DNA of 64,000 bases from Chinchilla lanigera (Eukaryota > Chordata > Mammalia > Rodentia > Chinchillidae). The position numbers were made by a program, and so were the translations under genes. Under the pieces are notes generated by a model. The model worked only from the letters and a program-made list of their open reading frames with translations. It did not search any database and had not been told where the DNA came from. Numbering within the stretch: position 1 is the stretch's first letter; every line of letters begins with the position of its first letter. Shown one piece after another: positions 11,141 through 22,310 of this stretch. The stretch covers positions 15,434,213-15,498,212 of the forward strand of contig NW_004955405.1 of the NCBI RefSeq assembly GCF_000276665.1, given 5' to 3'.

Positions 11141-12050
11141 AACTACACTGAGAGGTTGGAAAATTAAGTCATAATCTGTTTTCAACAAGTGCTTTATTTT
11201 TAATTCTTTCTTCTATCCTATTTTGCCTTTTTTATTCCTGTCTTGCTCTTCTATGTATTTTTTTCTTTTCTTCCTTCCTCTTTCACCCTTTTCCCCAACC
11301 TACCCATGGGCACTGCCAAGAATCCCTAGGCACTGTTGGTCATAACAGTGCCTCCCAAGGGCACCAGAGCCCTCCAAGAGGTGCTAAGCCTGTCTGTTGC
11401 CCCCAGCCCAGAACAAGGGAGCCTACGACCATAAAGAATTAAGTCTTAAAAATCACAGGGGTGCCAGGTGAAAGGTATGTAGTCAATATTTATTTTTGAA
11501 CACCCCCAAATTTTTGGGCATTGGTAATAAAACATGGTGCCTCTTGAGGTAACTATTTTAAAATGCACAACACTAATTCAGATGCCCCCCCAAAACACAC
11601 ATACCAAGCCTGGCCTACACACTGAGTTCAGAAGACAAAGAATTAACGTGGACATGCTTTGTCATTCCCTCTTTTCTCCTACACCAAAGAGAATTCTCAC
11701 TTGATCTCTTTGGTTTCCTGACCCTCTCCCAAATAGGGCCTGGACCTCTTTGATGAATAACAGGGAGCCGGGGAGAGAGGAACTTCAGGCGGAGCTTCCC
11801 TGAGCGTTTGCGAGAGGTGAAGCAGCGGCCTCCGCACTGTGGGAGAGAGTTGGGAGGAGGAGGTATGGGAACGTGTGCTCCTCTTTGTGTCTTGCTGGAG
11901 CCTGAAAGTATTTACGAAACTCAAGTGAAGAACTTGGATTTTTTTTTAAACTTTGGCTAGGACACTGCCCTAAAGTTGGCAGAGTGATGGATCCATAAAT
12001 TGAATAGGTGTTTGTTAAAACAACTATGCCCCTGATTTCTGATCTAGCTC
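11141..12050. other. Unassigned intergenic sequence
   Basis: About 900 bp without a recognised gene or repeat. A GC-richer patch near 11,750-11,850 has no clear coding pattern. Confidence 0.45.
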
Positions 12051-12073
12051 ATAAAACCCAGTCTGGGTTTTAT
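12051..12073. repeat. 23-bp near-perfect palindrome
   Basis: Arms of 11 bp (ataaaacccag and its reverse complement) around a single T. A hairpin could form, but no function is evident. Confidence 0.8.
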
Positions 12074-12316
12074 CTTTACACCTAGTTCATCAGACTGGGG
12101 ACAAACAGACATTTAGAGGTCTTCTGATTGGCTCTTGTCCAAAAGGTCTTCAGCACATGGAGCTCTAGCTGGTATTTCTTACTCGCCACAGATGGAAAGG
12201 GTTTCTTAAAAATTGCTCCAGAAAAATCCCCACCAACCTATACAGGAAGTGCTATATTCATAGTGTTATCATCTGTTACCATTATGTGTGTTAAAAATTA
12301 GAAGGCAAGTGGTTTT

Positions 12317-12451
12317 ATTTTATTTTATTTTAATTTATTTTTGAGACAGGGTCTCACCGTGTAGTCCAGACTGGCCTTGAATTCACAGAGATCCTCCTGC
12401 TTCAGCCTCCCAAGTGCTAGGATCACAGGTGTGAGCCACCAGGTCCCGAGT
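12317..12451 (-). repeat. B1-type SINE with TSD, single-block form
   Basis: (TTTTA)n tail, 'gagacagggtctcaccgtgt' and only one 'agactggcct' block. Flanked by gcaagtggtttta (12,304-12,316) and gcaagcagtttta (12,452-12,464). Confidence 0.85.
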
Positions 12452-12464
12452 GCAAGCAGTTTTA

Positions 12465-13179
12465 AACATGACCTTTTAATTATTAAAAAAAATACTGTAC
12501 AAAAATCAACATCATATACCGTCTCCATTAGTCCAAAGGTTTGTTACTGAGAGGCCAGCTGCCAGAGCACTGACCGCGGCGCAGCTGCAGGGCAATGCAA
12601 GTGTTTTCCCGCACAGGGTGAACTGAGATCACTAATGCTGGTGAAGGAGACGGCAGATTGTCCCTGAGAGGGATCGTCCTCCCACCGCCCTGCTCTAGCA
12701 TCTTCCCCAGACTTAGGTCTGCCTAGAAGCCTAGGGCGCTCTAGTCTTACAAGTGACCAAGAAAATTCCTAAGTAGGAAAGAACTCACCCTAAGATGAAA
12801 ATGACAAATCCAGATTGGATTTCAGGACAATGAAGGATTCAAAAGAGAGGAGGGATTCGGAATTCCACAGAGTGTGCTGCTAAGGCTGACTGGAGATTCC
12901 GTTAGAAGGGTGCGGGCAGAGCGCCTATCCGCACCTCGTGCAGTTTATGCTGTTCTGGAGGTGACAGGAGGCAGCGCCTCTGACTCACACCTCCTGGCCC
13001 GTGGCATCTAGCACCTCTGCCAGCACTGACAGGGGACTGGGGGTCTTCGTGCCATTGGCCCTCTGATGGAGGCAGAGAAGTGAACCACCGAGCAAAGCGC
13101 AGAGGAGGGAGCAAGGGGTGGATGAGTGAGACACAGGGGAGGGACTCCCCTCAGGGCAGAGCCTTAGGCTCATCTTGGA
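12465..13179. other. Unassigned, moderately GC-rich sequence
   Basis: Contains 'gaccgcggcgcagctgcagg' near 12,570 and a GC-rich stretch at 12,900-13,150. No splice-bounded exon could be supported. Confidence 0.4.
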
Positions 13180-13925
13180 CTCTGTTTTACACCCCATTTG
13201 TGATCCACCCAATTATCCTGTTAAATTTCCTTTCCGGGACAACTACTTCTCAGTACCTGGTTGTCACCCTGCACCACCCATAACGGAGCCACCATCATCT
13301 CATTGAACTGCGCAGTAACCTCCCAAGCGGTCTCCTGGCTCCACCTCACCCCACTAGACTTCAGCCCCAGAGTCAGAGAGGCCCCTCGGCCAAGACATCC
13401 TCTCCCCAGAGGCTCTAATGGAGTCGCATGTCGCTCTCAGGGAAAAGTAGAGTCATGAGTGACCTTTCAGTCACTGCAGTGGTCTTGAGGGCTACAGACT
13501 ATTTAATCCCCCACGCTCTGCCTTGGCCTCTCAATTCTGACCTCTTTCCTCCTGTCTACTCTCCCTCAGCTGCAATGGCCTCCTCGGCGTTCGTTAGACA
13601 GCCGGGAGCACTCCAGCCCTCAGACCTCTGCACCCAGCGCTCTCTTTAGATCCCTTTCTTCTTAGATGTCCACGTGGCTGTGTCTCCACTCTTCCTTCAG
13701 ACGCCTGCCCAAGAATCGTCTTTACAGTGAGATGTTCCCGATTATCCTACTTAAACTGCACCCACCAAACCTGCACTGCTGGGGTTCTCCTCTGTGCTTT
13801 ATTTTTATCCACAGCATTGATCACCATCATCTACTCTAGATATTTTACTTATTTTGTTTCCCTCTCTCCCTTTCTCTTAAATGAAAGCTGCATGATGGCA
13901 ACAATTTTTTCCTGCTTATTGTAAC
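13180..13925 (+). mobile_element. Probable L2 LINE remnant
   Basis: Long pyrimidine-rich text with the compositional signature of L2 3' regions: 'cttggcctctcaattctgac', 'ctttcctcctgtct', 'cttccttcagacgcctgccc' and 'tgaaagctgcatgatggcaa'. No intact reading frame. Called by pattern only. Confidence 0.35.
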
Positions 13926-13939
13926 TCTGATACCAGAAG

Positions 13940-14000
13940 AATGATACATATGATTATATATAAATATATGTGACATATATGCTATATTTTATATATACAC
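13940..14000. repeat. AT-rich dinucleotide tract
   Basis: Imperfect TA/TATG repeats just after the L2-like region. Confidence 0.6.
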
Positions 14001-14034
14001 ATATTTGTCAAATAAGTCCAAATTCCTGAATTGC

Positions 14035-14150
14035 AAAAGACATTCTGAGCATTCATACATTATTTCATTTAGTCTTTACAACGACCTTATCAAATATGAG
14101 TATCAGAAGTTTTCACCCCCACTTCAGTGATTCACTAGGAGGATACACAA
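14035..14150 (-). repeat. MIR-like fragment
   Basis: 'ttcatttagtctttacaacg' and 'accttatcaaatatgagtat' resemble the middle of MIR on the minus strand. Diverged. Confidence 0.35.
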
Positions 14151-14574
14151 GATTTAGCATATAGTCTCACAAAAGACTCAGATTTATTACAGCAAAGAAT
14201 ATAAAGCAAAGTCAGTGAACAGAATAGGCACATGGGGAAAAGTTTAAAGGAAACCATGTTCACATTTCCAAGGACTTGTGACTATACACGTGAAACAGAG
14301 GCTGGTCACATCGACCCTCTCTGCCTAGCATGTACCAAAATTCCAGACCCTCAAAAGCAAAGTAGGTGCTCGGCAAAAACCAGTGTATTGCAGTTTAGGC
14401 TCTATGAAGTTATTTTTGTTACTTGGGGAATGGTGGGGACCTTCCCCAAATACAAGTTCCCAAACACTGGCTGAGATATAACCTTGTAATCAGGCCTTTT
14501 AGAAGATGGTAGTTTGGGGCCGCTATGTTCACATTGCTGCCCAGCAGGTATGTTTTTATCCCCTCTTTGTATAT
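14151..14574. other. Unassigned intergenic sequence
   Basis: No gene or repeat recognised. Confidence 0.45.
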
Positions 14575-14640
14575 AAAAAAAAGGAGGCTTAGAGAAGTCA
14601 ACCAGTTACTTAGCTAGCAAATGGTGGCACTGAGATAAAA
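14575..14640 (-). repeat. MIR-like fragment
   Basis: 'gaggcttagagaagtcaacc' and 'acttagctagcaaatggtgg' match the 'gaggcacagagaggttaagt' end of MIR in minus orientation. Confidence 0.4.
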
Positions 14641-15696
14641 AGACAGTAATTGTTGTTTTAGTCATTGTTATGGACCTCTTTTTAACTGAGGCTTGGGCTG
14701 AGAAATGCAAGTCACATTTAATAAAAGCAGAAAACTTTTTCATGCATGAAGAAAGAATAAAGAAAGGGTGTTATATGTGTGACTGCTTAGAAAATATCTA
14801 AAACCTACAAAAGTTCTTCGAGTCTTAATTTTCTCCAGATCCTGGAGCTAGTAGGAGAAGCTCACACAGGAAAACAAGACTTACTCTAGGTATTTTAGGC
14901 AGAAAGAAATTGACAGGGAATTTCCTATTGGCCGCCCTCTGTGGCTGCCTCATCTCTCGCGCCTGGGGCTGGGTGGACACATCCTGGAGGTAATGTCGGT
15001 TCCTGCTTTGGGGAGAATCAGAATTCTGCCTTCCCGCATTCCCTCCCTGCAGCTTGTGTCTGGTGCCAGTCACAGACAGTCCCAAAGGGGAACCTGTCAC
15101 TTCCACTCAGACATCCTCCAGCAGAGTGCCAACTTGGCTGCAGGTTCTTTTCCTACTTGCTTGTGAATTCTGGTTACTACGCCATATATTTCAAGGGAAA
15201 AGAAAAGCAGGATCCTAATAGAAATATATGCTACCCCGCAAAAGTGTTTCTTCTGTGTGATGTTAGGAATCTGGCAATGATGGTGAAACAAAGGACAAGG
15301 TCAGCCACGTGGAGAGCAGCAACACCTCCTTGTTCTCAAGCTGCAGATGACAATATTTAAAAACTGCTTGACAGAAAAGATGGGTGCAGATTTGAAAGGA
15401 CTGTTCTGGGTTTGCAGTGATTCTCACAGTGCACCGTTTCTCTCATCTTAGTCACCAAGCGACTTTGCAGGAACCAGTTTTCCTGGGTATCAGTTTCTCT
15501 TTCTCTTATGACCAGCCTTATGTTCGCTTTGCTACTCTGAGGTTCGCAATATCTTAAATCTGCCCTGTTTTCTACATGCAGATCATAAAATTGTGAGTGA
15601 CATAAGGTTGAACTGGGCCGGGACAAAAATGACAGTATAACATTAAAGTTCAGTGTTATCTGTAGACTTAAGATGTAAAAAATATAGATCAAAATT
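14641..15696. other. Unassigned sequence with a 139-codon open frame
   Basis: About 1 kb with no recognised repeat. A plus-strand frame at 14,941-15,360 stays open for 139 codons but shows no known motif, signal peptide or flanking splice signals that I can defend. I treat it as chance. Confidence 0.4.
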
Positions 15697-15832
15697 AATT
15701 AGGCAATTTAGAGACTTAGTGAGACCCTGTCTCAAAATTTTAAAAAAGTTTTTTTTAAAAAAACAAAGGCTGGGGATATAGCTCAGTGCAAAGAGTCTTG
15801 GTTCAATCCTCAGTAGTAGGAGTTCTGTGTCA
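15697..15832 (+). repeat. Fused B1-ID dimer SINE, 5'-truncated
   Basis: B1 tail end 'tgagaccctgtctcaaaatt', an A/T-rich linker, then an ID half 'ggctggggatatagctcagt' ... 'ttggttcaatcctcagtagt'. Most of the B1 half is missing. Confidence 0.7.
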
Positions 15833-15910
15833 GGAACCAAAGTAAAGATTACATATTAGAACAAAAGATGCTCCTAACATCACTGTCCTTTGGGAAATAC
15901 AAGAGTTTTA

Positions 15911-16081
15911 CAGGCTGGGGGTGGTGGCACACGCCTATAATCCCAGAAATCTCCATCCAATTCGGGAGGCTGAGCCAGGAGGATCGTTGCGAGCTCGAGA
16001 CCAGCCTGGGCTACAAAGTGAGCTCAAGGCCCGTCTGAACTGCATAATGAGACCCTGTCTCCAAAGAAAAGACCCAAGAGA
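15911..16081 (+). repeat. B1-type SINE with perfect TSD
   Basis: Full-length with a ~12-bp extra insert 'aatctccatccaattc' near the head. Flanked by aagagtttta at 15,901-15,910 and 16,082-16,091. Confidence 0.9.
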
Positions 16082-16091
16082 AAGAGTTTTA

Positions 16092-16670
16092 GCGGTTCTC
16101 TATCAGGAAGAGGGGGCAGTGACCAAGTATATTATCTCTGACTGTGTCACAGCCCTGTATTGTAATGTTTCTCCTGGGATCCTGGTGCCCCTCTCTTGGC
16201 AATCCTCCCAGAATCTCCTCTGCACATTTCTCCCTGAAGCGCAAGGAGGTCTGCCTGGACAGGATTTCACATGACTTGTTCTGATTTTCCAAATTCTCTG
16301 ATATAGATTTGCTGTGAGTTTCTGTTGTCACCACTGATTATCTTTAAAAAAATCAACTGACCTACTTTATTTCCAATTTCTCAGTTTTCAGAAATTCCAG
16401 TCACGAAGCATCATTTTCCTTTCTTCTTACATCCTACGGATTCACTTTTGTAGTGGGTTTGTGGCACTCCTGATGGAGGCATTTGTGACTGGCATTGGAT
16501 CGTGTTGAGCTGTCAGCTGCAGGGAGTAGCTTCAAAGAGTGTGGGTGTCTTCAAACACTTGGGGCAAGCAGCCTCACAGCTCCATACTCAGTGGGGAAAA
16601 CAGTGAGGAGGGAAGGAAGAGGCTGCTCACTGTGTGTAACTTTCAAGATGAAGAACAAGCAGAAGGGAGA
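16092..16670. other. Unassigned intergenic sequence
   Basis: No gene or repeat recognised. Confidence 0.45.
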
Positions 16671-16672
16671 GG

Positions 16673-16673
<1 letters not shown>

Positions 16674-16702
<29 letters not shown>
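16674..16702. repeat. (CA)n microsatellite
   Basis: About 14 uninterrupted CA units, the cleanest dinucleotide repeat of the window. Confidence 0.95.
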
Positions 16703-16705
<3 letters not shown>

Positions 16706-17014
16706 TTGATTCTTCCAACACAGTACATGATTATTTGAAAGCAGGGAATAGAAACTGAGGGAGAAGAATGCAAAACATAGTAACAAAGAAAATAGAATTT
16801 GTACTAGGAAATCGCAATCAGCCACTTTGTATAGGACAATACATCTTTAAAATGCAATTGGCAGGTGAGAGAAGATCTACTTAGATTTGGGAAGAAGTCT
16901 TTGAGGATTGAAATGAAAAGGGCGCTAGAAATCTCCATCCAAATTCTGAAATAAACCGAATCTAATCTGTGCAGTTCAACCTTCTTATCCATTGTCTGGT
17001 TTCGCCCCATATTA
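16703..17014. other. Unassigned sequence
   Basis: No gene or repeat recognised. Confidence 0.4.
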
Positions 17015-17410
17015 ATTTTTCAACAAATTACCCCAGACTCAGTGTTTTAAAAATAACAGAAATTTGTTCCTTCAGAGTTATGATGGCTAAAAGTCCAAAA
17101 TAAGTACTAGTGGTTTCAAACAAGGTGACCATAGGGCCGCCCTCCCAGAGACTCTAGGAGAGATCTGTTCCTTATCTTTCCCAGCCTGGGGACTGCTGGT
17201 GTTCCTTAACTGTGGCCCCATTCCTCGGATTTCTCCTGGCATGATGATGTCACCTCCTCCTCACCTCTTCTCTCTGTCTTCCCTCTGTTTGGGTCAAATC
17301 TCACTCTGACTCCCCCTTGTAAGATAGATGTGATGGCCCATCACCCACTGTACTGCCTACTTGACCTAGCTGAATTTTACTCACCTCTAATCTTGTTCAC
17401 CTTTGAGAAC
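17015..17410 (-). mobile_element. MLT1-type MaLR LTR
   Basis: Block order of an MLT1 LTR read in reverse: 'acaaattaccccagactcag', 'aacagaaatttgttccttc', 'taaaagtccaaaataagt', 'agactctaggagagatctgt', 'cagcctggggactgctggtg', 'ctgtcttccctctgt'. No TSD found. Confidence 0.6.
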
Positions 17411-17697
17411 TGGAAGACTAGAAGTCAGAAGTCCCACTTCAAATAGGGTAGCCAAAACAAGTTGGATCTAAGATGGCCCCCGGAATGACTGCCAGACGAC
17501 CTCTGATTTCATGACAGTTCTGTTTGCATGCTGAACCACACGCCCTTCAGCACCAAGACAGTTAACAATTGCCATGACAATGACAGGGGAAAAAAAATCA
17601 TAAATGGAACAAAAAGAGGTACAGCCTGAATTTCCTGAAAATCTCCACCTATTCCCAGAAAATAATGAATATTCCTCCCCTTTATTTAGCCTCATTT

Positions 17698-17699
<2 letters not shown>
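17411..17699 (+). mobile_element. Possible ERV LTR remnant
   Basis: 'gatctaagatggcccccgga' and later 'cttctttcactgcttcatca' past the SINE (to about 17,975) have an LTR-like look, but no ends or TSD could be fixed. Confidence 0.25.
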
Positions 17700-17728
<29 letters not shown>

Positions 17729-17838
17729 TTGAGACAGGGTCTAACTCTATTGCCCAGGCTGGCCTCAAGCTTGTAATCCTGCTGTCTCCACTTCCTGTGG
17801 GCTGGCTTAACAGGTGTGAGCCACCCAGCCTAGCTTTC
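17700..17838 (-). repeat. B1-type SINE
   Basis: 27-bp T tract, 'gagacagggtctaactctat', one 'aggctggcct' block, and an atypical 'tgtgggctggcttaacaggt' segment. Old or variant copy. Confidence 0.75.
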
Positions 17839-17839
17839 T

Positions 17840-18416
17840 TTGATCCTCTATCTATAGCTTCCCAGGGTAGAGGAGCTGACTTGTTAGCCAGTCTCTGCTT
17901 CTCCTCATTTTTGGCTAAGAGGTAAACCTTCTTTCACTGCTTCATCAGTGATGGTCTAGTTACTGGTTCTGTGATTCCAAGAGGGAAAAGGACCCAGCTT
18001 AGATTAAAGCAAAACAAAACAACAAACAAACAAACCCCAACTGGCCTTTAGGTCCCACCTGAATAATCTAGTTTCTTCTCTCCCTCCCCAGCTATTGCAT
18101 TTCATTCCTGGAACAACCCAAGACTCCTTCTAGCTCTATTCTCCTTCATCTCTTCACAGAATCTCTCTGGTAGCCACAAGGAAGGCGGGACTTCCTGTAC
18201 TCAGCAGGAAACACATCCTAACAGGCTATAGAATTAGAATACAGATTCAAATAGATGTTTCAAAAAAAGGAGTCAGAGTTCTTCAGAAAACTAAGGAAGA
18301 CTAAAGGGGCAGTGTCATTGAAAAGGACTGTGATGTGTTTTCAAGGGCTTAAAACATTAGAGTTTTAGTGGCCTTTTTAATTTTTAGAAATTATAAATTT
18401 CTATTATTTTGGAGGG
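17840..18416. other. Unassigned sequence
   Basis: The first ~135 bp may continue the possible LTR. The rest is not recognised. It includes a short (AAAC)n patch near 18,010. Confidence 0.4.
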
Positions 18417-18701
18417 TGCTATGGTTTGTGTCTGGAGGTCTCCCCAAAGCTTTATGATGCGGTCATAAGGAGGCAGCTAAATCTAGAGTTTGTCATTGAT
18501 TTGTGGTCCAATACTGGGTTGAAGGGTATGAGAGCTACACCAGCCCTAGGGTCGCCTGCATACAATGTAAGGGGCAGACAGAGCTCTAGCACTATCTCTC
18601 TCTCTCATTACTTCTACAAACTGTGAGCTAAATAAACTTTTCCTCCTTTAACTTTGGTTGTTGGGTATTTTGTCTCAGCAATGAGAAAAGTAACCAAGAC
18701 A
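18417..18701 (+). mobile_element. MaLR-type solo LTR
   Basis: Starts TG and ends CA. 'tgctatggtttgtgtctgga', 'gtggtccaatactgggttga', 'caaactgtgagctaaataaa' with its AATAAA, and 'tattttgtctcagcaatgag' follow rodent MaLR order. About 285 bp, slightly shorter than the copies at 24.3 and 39.5 kb. Confidence 0.75.
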
Positions 18702-18781
18702 GAGAGGCGAATTTCCTCTTCACAATGCATTATTAAATCAGTACATAGTTACTGTTTATGGTATTTATCACATTTATCAGG

Positions 18782-18936
18782 TTTTTTGTCTTTGTGTTTT
18801 GAGATAGGGTCTCCAATACGTAGTTTAGGCTGGCCTTGAACTCACTATGGAGTCCAGGCTGGCCTCAAGCTCAGTGATCCTCTGGTCTCAGCCTCCAATT
18901 GCTAGGATAACAGGCATACACCACCATACTGGCCTA
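18782..18936 (-). repeat. B1-type SINE
   Basis: Both 'aggctggcct' blocks are present, with 'gagatagggtctccaatacg' and 'aggcatacaccaccatactg'. Confidence 0.85.
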
Positions 18937-18994
18937 TTTAATCACAATTCTATCTAAGAAATACATTTATATAATTTTTATGTTTAAATATTTT

Positions 18995-19125
18995 CTTTTG
19001 CCCTTACCCTGAAGCTCTGTAAGGGTAGAGGCTAGCTGTCTTGCTTGTTGCTTGGAAGTGTCATGCATATAGTAGATCTCAATAATTGATACAAAAATAA
19101 ATAAATACTTGATAAATGAATGGAT
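18995..19125 (+). mobile_element. L2 LINE 3' end fragment
   Basis: 'ctctgtaagggtagaggcta', 'ttgcttggaagtgtcatgca' and 'aaatacttgataaatgaatg' follow the L2 3' terminal order. Confidence 0.45.
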
Positions 19126-19241
19126 CAATTAATTAATATAGAATTGTGATTGTTTCTCTTTCCCAATGAGAGTTTTCTTTTGACCATAGCACTTAACTGT
19201 CAAATTAGATATGATTCTTGAAATGGGAATATTCCACATTT

Positions 19242-19352
19242 CTTCTTTTTTTTTTTTTTTTTTTTTTTGGTTTTTCTCCGGTACCGGGAATCTAACTCAT
19301 GACCTTGCACTTGCCAGGCAGGTGCTGTGCCACTGAGCTAAATCCCCAGACC
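19242..19352 (-). repeat. ID-type SINE with TSD
   Basis: Long T tail, 'ctccggtaccgggaatctaa', 'gccaggcaggtgctgtgcca', 'gagctaaatccccag'. Flanked by ccacattt at 19,234-19,241 and 19,353-19,360. Same subfamily as 19.77 kb. Confidence 0.9.
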
Positions 19353-19360
19353 CCACATTT

Positions 19361-19531
19361 TTTCTTTTTTTCTTTTTTTTTTTCTGTTTTTTTGAGATAG
19401 GGTCTTGCTATATAGTCCAGGCTGGCCTTGAACTCACTGTGTAGTCCAAGCTGGCTTTGAACTGGTGAGGATCCTCTTGTCTCAGCCTCCCGAGAGCTGA
19501 GATTACAGGTGTATGCTAACACGCCTGGCTG
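19361..19531 (-). repeat. B1-type SINE
   Basis: Abuts the ID at its left. 'gagatagggtcttgctatat', both duplicate blocks, and 'cctcccgagagctgagatta'. Confidence 0.85.
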
Positions 19532-19557
19532 TCACATATTTCTTTTTGAAGCAGGAT

Positions 19558-19770
19558 TTCTGAACCTGAATACAATTAACTCTTGAGGCAGAATAATTCT
19601 TTGTTGTGGGGCCTGCTTTGTGTACTATGGGATATTTAGCGGCATCCTTGCCTCTATGTCCTTAACGCCAGTAGTAACACTCTCCTATACTGGTGTCAAC
19701 CCTTTGTGCCTCTGGACATTGCCAAATACCTCCTCGGCGGCAAAAATGCCTTCCAGTTGAAAAACACTAT
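19558..19770 (-). mobile_element. MER5A-type hAT DNA transposon
   Basis: 'tttctgaacctgaatac', 'cagaataattctttgttgtg', 'gggatatttagcggcatcct', 'ctggacattgccaaatacct', and 'ccttccagttgaaaaacact'. These blocks run in the reverse order of MER5A, across nearly its full ~190 bp. Confidence 0.75.
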
Positions 19771-19771
19771 T

Positions 19772-19880
19772 GGGGCTGGGGATTTAGCTCAGCGGCAAAG
19801 CGCCTGCCTGGCAAGTGCAAGGTCGTGAGTTCGGTTCCCGGTACCGGAGAAAAACCGAAAAAAAAAAAAAAAAAAAAAAA
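19772..19880 (+). repeat. ID-type SINE, best-preserved copy
   Basis: 'ggggctggggatttagctca' carries the A-box region and 'gtgagttcggttcccggtac' the B-box region. An 'aaaaaccg' linker and a ~25-bp A tail follow. Flanked by aaacactatt on both sides (ending 19,771; starting about 19,880). Pol III transcription of such tRNA-Ala-derived elements is family knowledge, not shown here. Confidence 0.95.
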
Positions 19881-19890
19881 AACACTATTT

Positions 19891-21489
19891 TAAGGAAAAA
19901 GAGATATTTCTAAATCTGGGACAAGAGGCCCCTGGCAGGAAGGAGAACACGAAATCCTGGCACAGTGCTCTGTAAGCTGTGCATCTGAGGCAGCCTTTAC
20001 TTAGGAGGCCCCACTACTCCCCACACATACTTACTATCTCAACTCTGTACTCTGAAAAATCCTGAGTTTTTCTAACTTCTGTGTTTTTTATGAGCTCTTT
20101 GCTCCTTGCCAGAAATACCTCTTTTAAAATTGCAGCCTTATCTCAAGGAAGAGGGAGAGGAATTGCATTCTTTGGTAATTCAGCAGGGCAGTTGCCTGAG
20201 ACTGAAATGGATGGGGACGTGGACAAGATCACAAGATGGGAGCCGCTGGGACATGGCTCTGACAGGCGAGCTGCTCTGAGCGGTTGCTCATGGGGAGCTT
20301 CTGACAGCGCCCCACAGACAAGCAGTGAACTGCAGGGTGCAGTAACCAAGCTCACGACAGTCAGCTCTTCAGAAGGGAGGTGCTGGAGCTCGCTTAGGAA
20401 TCGGGCTGCATTTTGTGTTTTCTTAGTTCTGAGTCTTTCTAAATAAAGCATCAGAGAAAGGAGTTTGAAGGAAATCGCTTTATTCTTGTTTTAAAAATTA
20501 ATTGCAGCCGTCTTTGTGTCCTAAGGGAGGTGTAAAATTCTCCATAGAAGATGAAAAAATGAAACCTGTTCATTTTTTGAGGAATATTGGGGAATGGAGT
20601 TGCAAATTAAATACAAACTGAAACTCAGATGTACGAAACATACGTAGCTTTTTTATTTTCTGTCACAGACATAATCCCCATGAGCTCCCATTCTACTGGG
20701 TAGCAACCAAATGGTGGTGGTGGTGGGACATTGACTTTTTTAATTAATGGTGTATTTCAGTTAAATTCTGTGTTGCCGTTGGCTAAAATTCTATCGATTA
20801 AAAGTCTTCCTCCCTATTAGAGCTGGGTTTCTCCTTTCCCCCCTCCCCCCAGGATGGCACGTAGGTGTGGAAGAAGGCTCACACCCCAGGAGGGCTGGGG
20901 AGATGGGGAGGGGCTGTGCGGCACCTGCTCATGTGCTGTCTCCACAGCAGGTCACTCGTCCTAATCTTGGGTTCAGCTGGTTGGCACCCGCAGAGGAGTG
21001 ATGGGTCTGGTCATCCGAGGATCCTGCTAGCGTGGCTGTTAATATCTGCAACTGGAGAGTGCGTGACCTGTTCTCCCGGCTTGTACAGGGACCTTTGTGA
21101 CTCGCTTCACCTCACTCTCTAGTTGGTTGGTGCACATCTTTGGGTCTTTGGGAAGTCTGTCATTAATCCCGTGTTTATACTACATGGGGTTCTTTGCCCT
21201 CCACCCTCCACCCCATGACATCATGTGACAAATCCTTCAGCTTCAAGCTCACCCGCTTTCAGCAGTCATTGAAGGCATGCGAACACTGCTACCTTCTTCA
21301 CAGGACATACACTAGACCCAGAGATGTCCAGAGCGCTACTTCCGGTGTCCCTGTGAATTATTTTGAGCTGATTATATTGAGAAACTGCAGACACAGAGAA
21401 GCTCTAAAAAGTAAAGATAGAAGCAGCATTTCGTAAGGAGCTAATGTCTATTGTGGAAATCTTCATTTGTCAGAGTGGCTTCTTCCCTA
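19891..21489. other. Unassigned 1.6 kb
   Basis: No recognised gene or repeat. A 121-codon open frame at 20,081-20,446 runs into 'ctaaataaagcatc' but has no recognisable protein motif. A GC-richer patch at 20,840-21,110 also lacks any defensible exon structure. Confidence 0.45.
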
Positions 21490-21540
21490 TGCAGGCTCAC
21501 CTTAGAGAAACTGTGGGTTCAGTTCCAGAACACTTGTGCA

Positions 21541-21702
21541 GGCTGGGCATGATAGTGTATGCCTGTGATCCCAGCACTCTGGAGGCTGAGGCAGGAAGAT
21601 TGCTGTGAGTTCCAAGCCAGCCTGGGCTACCTACATAGCGAGTTCAAGGTCTGCCTATACTATCAAGGAAGACCCTGTCTCAAAACAAAAACAAAAGCAA
21701 TA
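21541..21702 (+). repeat. B1-type SINE nested in Tigger1
   Basis: Full length. Flanked by cacttgtgca at 21,531-21,540 and 21,703-21,712. It splits the transposon's left terminal region. Confidence 0.9.
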
Positions 21703-21993
21703 CACTTGTGCAATAAAGCAAATGTCAAAGTGAATCACATACCTTTTTTGATTTGCCATTGCATATAAAGTAATGTTTATACTATACTGTAGTCTATTAG
21801 TGGTACAATAACATTATGTCTAAGAAACCAGTGTCTATACCATAATCAAAAAATACTTCACTGCTAGAAATGCTAACATCACCAGAACCTTTGGTGAATA
21901 TAATCTTTTTGCTGGAAGAGAGAGTCTTGCCTGGATTCTGAGGCCTGCTGACGACCTCAGTGGGGGCTGCTGAAGGTTGTGGCAATCTCTCTC

Positions 21994-22090
21994 TCTTTTT
22001 TTGTTTGTTTGGTTTTGGCACCAGAAATTGAACTCAGGACCTTGTGCTTGCCAGCTAGGCACTGTGCCACTGAGCTATGTCCTTGTCCCA
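21994..22090 (-). repeat. ID-type SINE nested in Tigger1
   Basis: 'tggcaccagaaattgaactc' ... 'gccactgagctatgtccttg'. Flanked by gcaatctctc on each side (21,982 and 22,091). Confidence 0.9.
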
Positions 22091-22099
22091 GCAATCTCT

Positions 22100-22310
22100 C
22101 AGACAAGATTGAAATTTGCTTCATTGATCAACTCTTCCTTTCACAAAAAACTTCTCTGGAGGAAGCAGTGCTATTGATAGCATTTTATCCACAGTAGAAC
22201 GCATTTCAAAATTGGAGCCAGGCTTCCCAAACTCTGCCTCTGTCCTGTCAGCTAATTTTATGGAATATTCTGAATCCTTTGTTGTCACTTCAGCAGAAAT
22301 CACCACGTCT
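22100..22310 (-). pseudogene. Tigger1 transposase C-terminal fragment
   Basis: The minus-strand reading frame contains 'TTKDSEYSIKLADRTEAEF' and 'SNFEMRSTVDKMLS', which fit the tail of the Tigger1 transposase. No intact start. It is separated from the upstream part by stops. Confidence 0.7.

Noticed and set aside
14941..15360. 139-codon plus-strand open frame
   Set aside because: No recognised domain or conservation evidence, and single-exon frames of this length arise by chance in 64 kb.
19772..19880. Possible tRNA-Ala gene
   Set aside because: It has tRNA-like A and B boxes but also an A tail, TSD and many dispersed relatives, so it is an ID SINE.
20081..20446. 121-codon frame ending before an AATAAA as a terminal exon
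   Set aside because: No acceptor or upstream exon found and no motif; noted only as unassigned.
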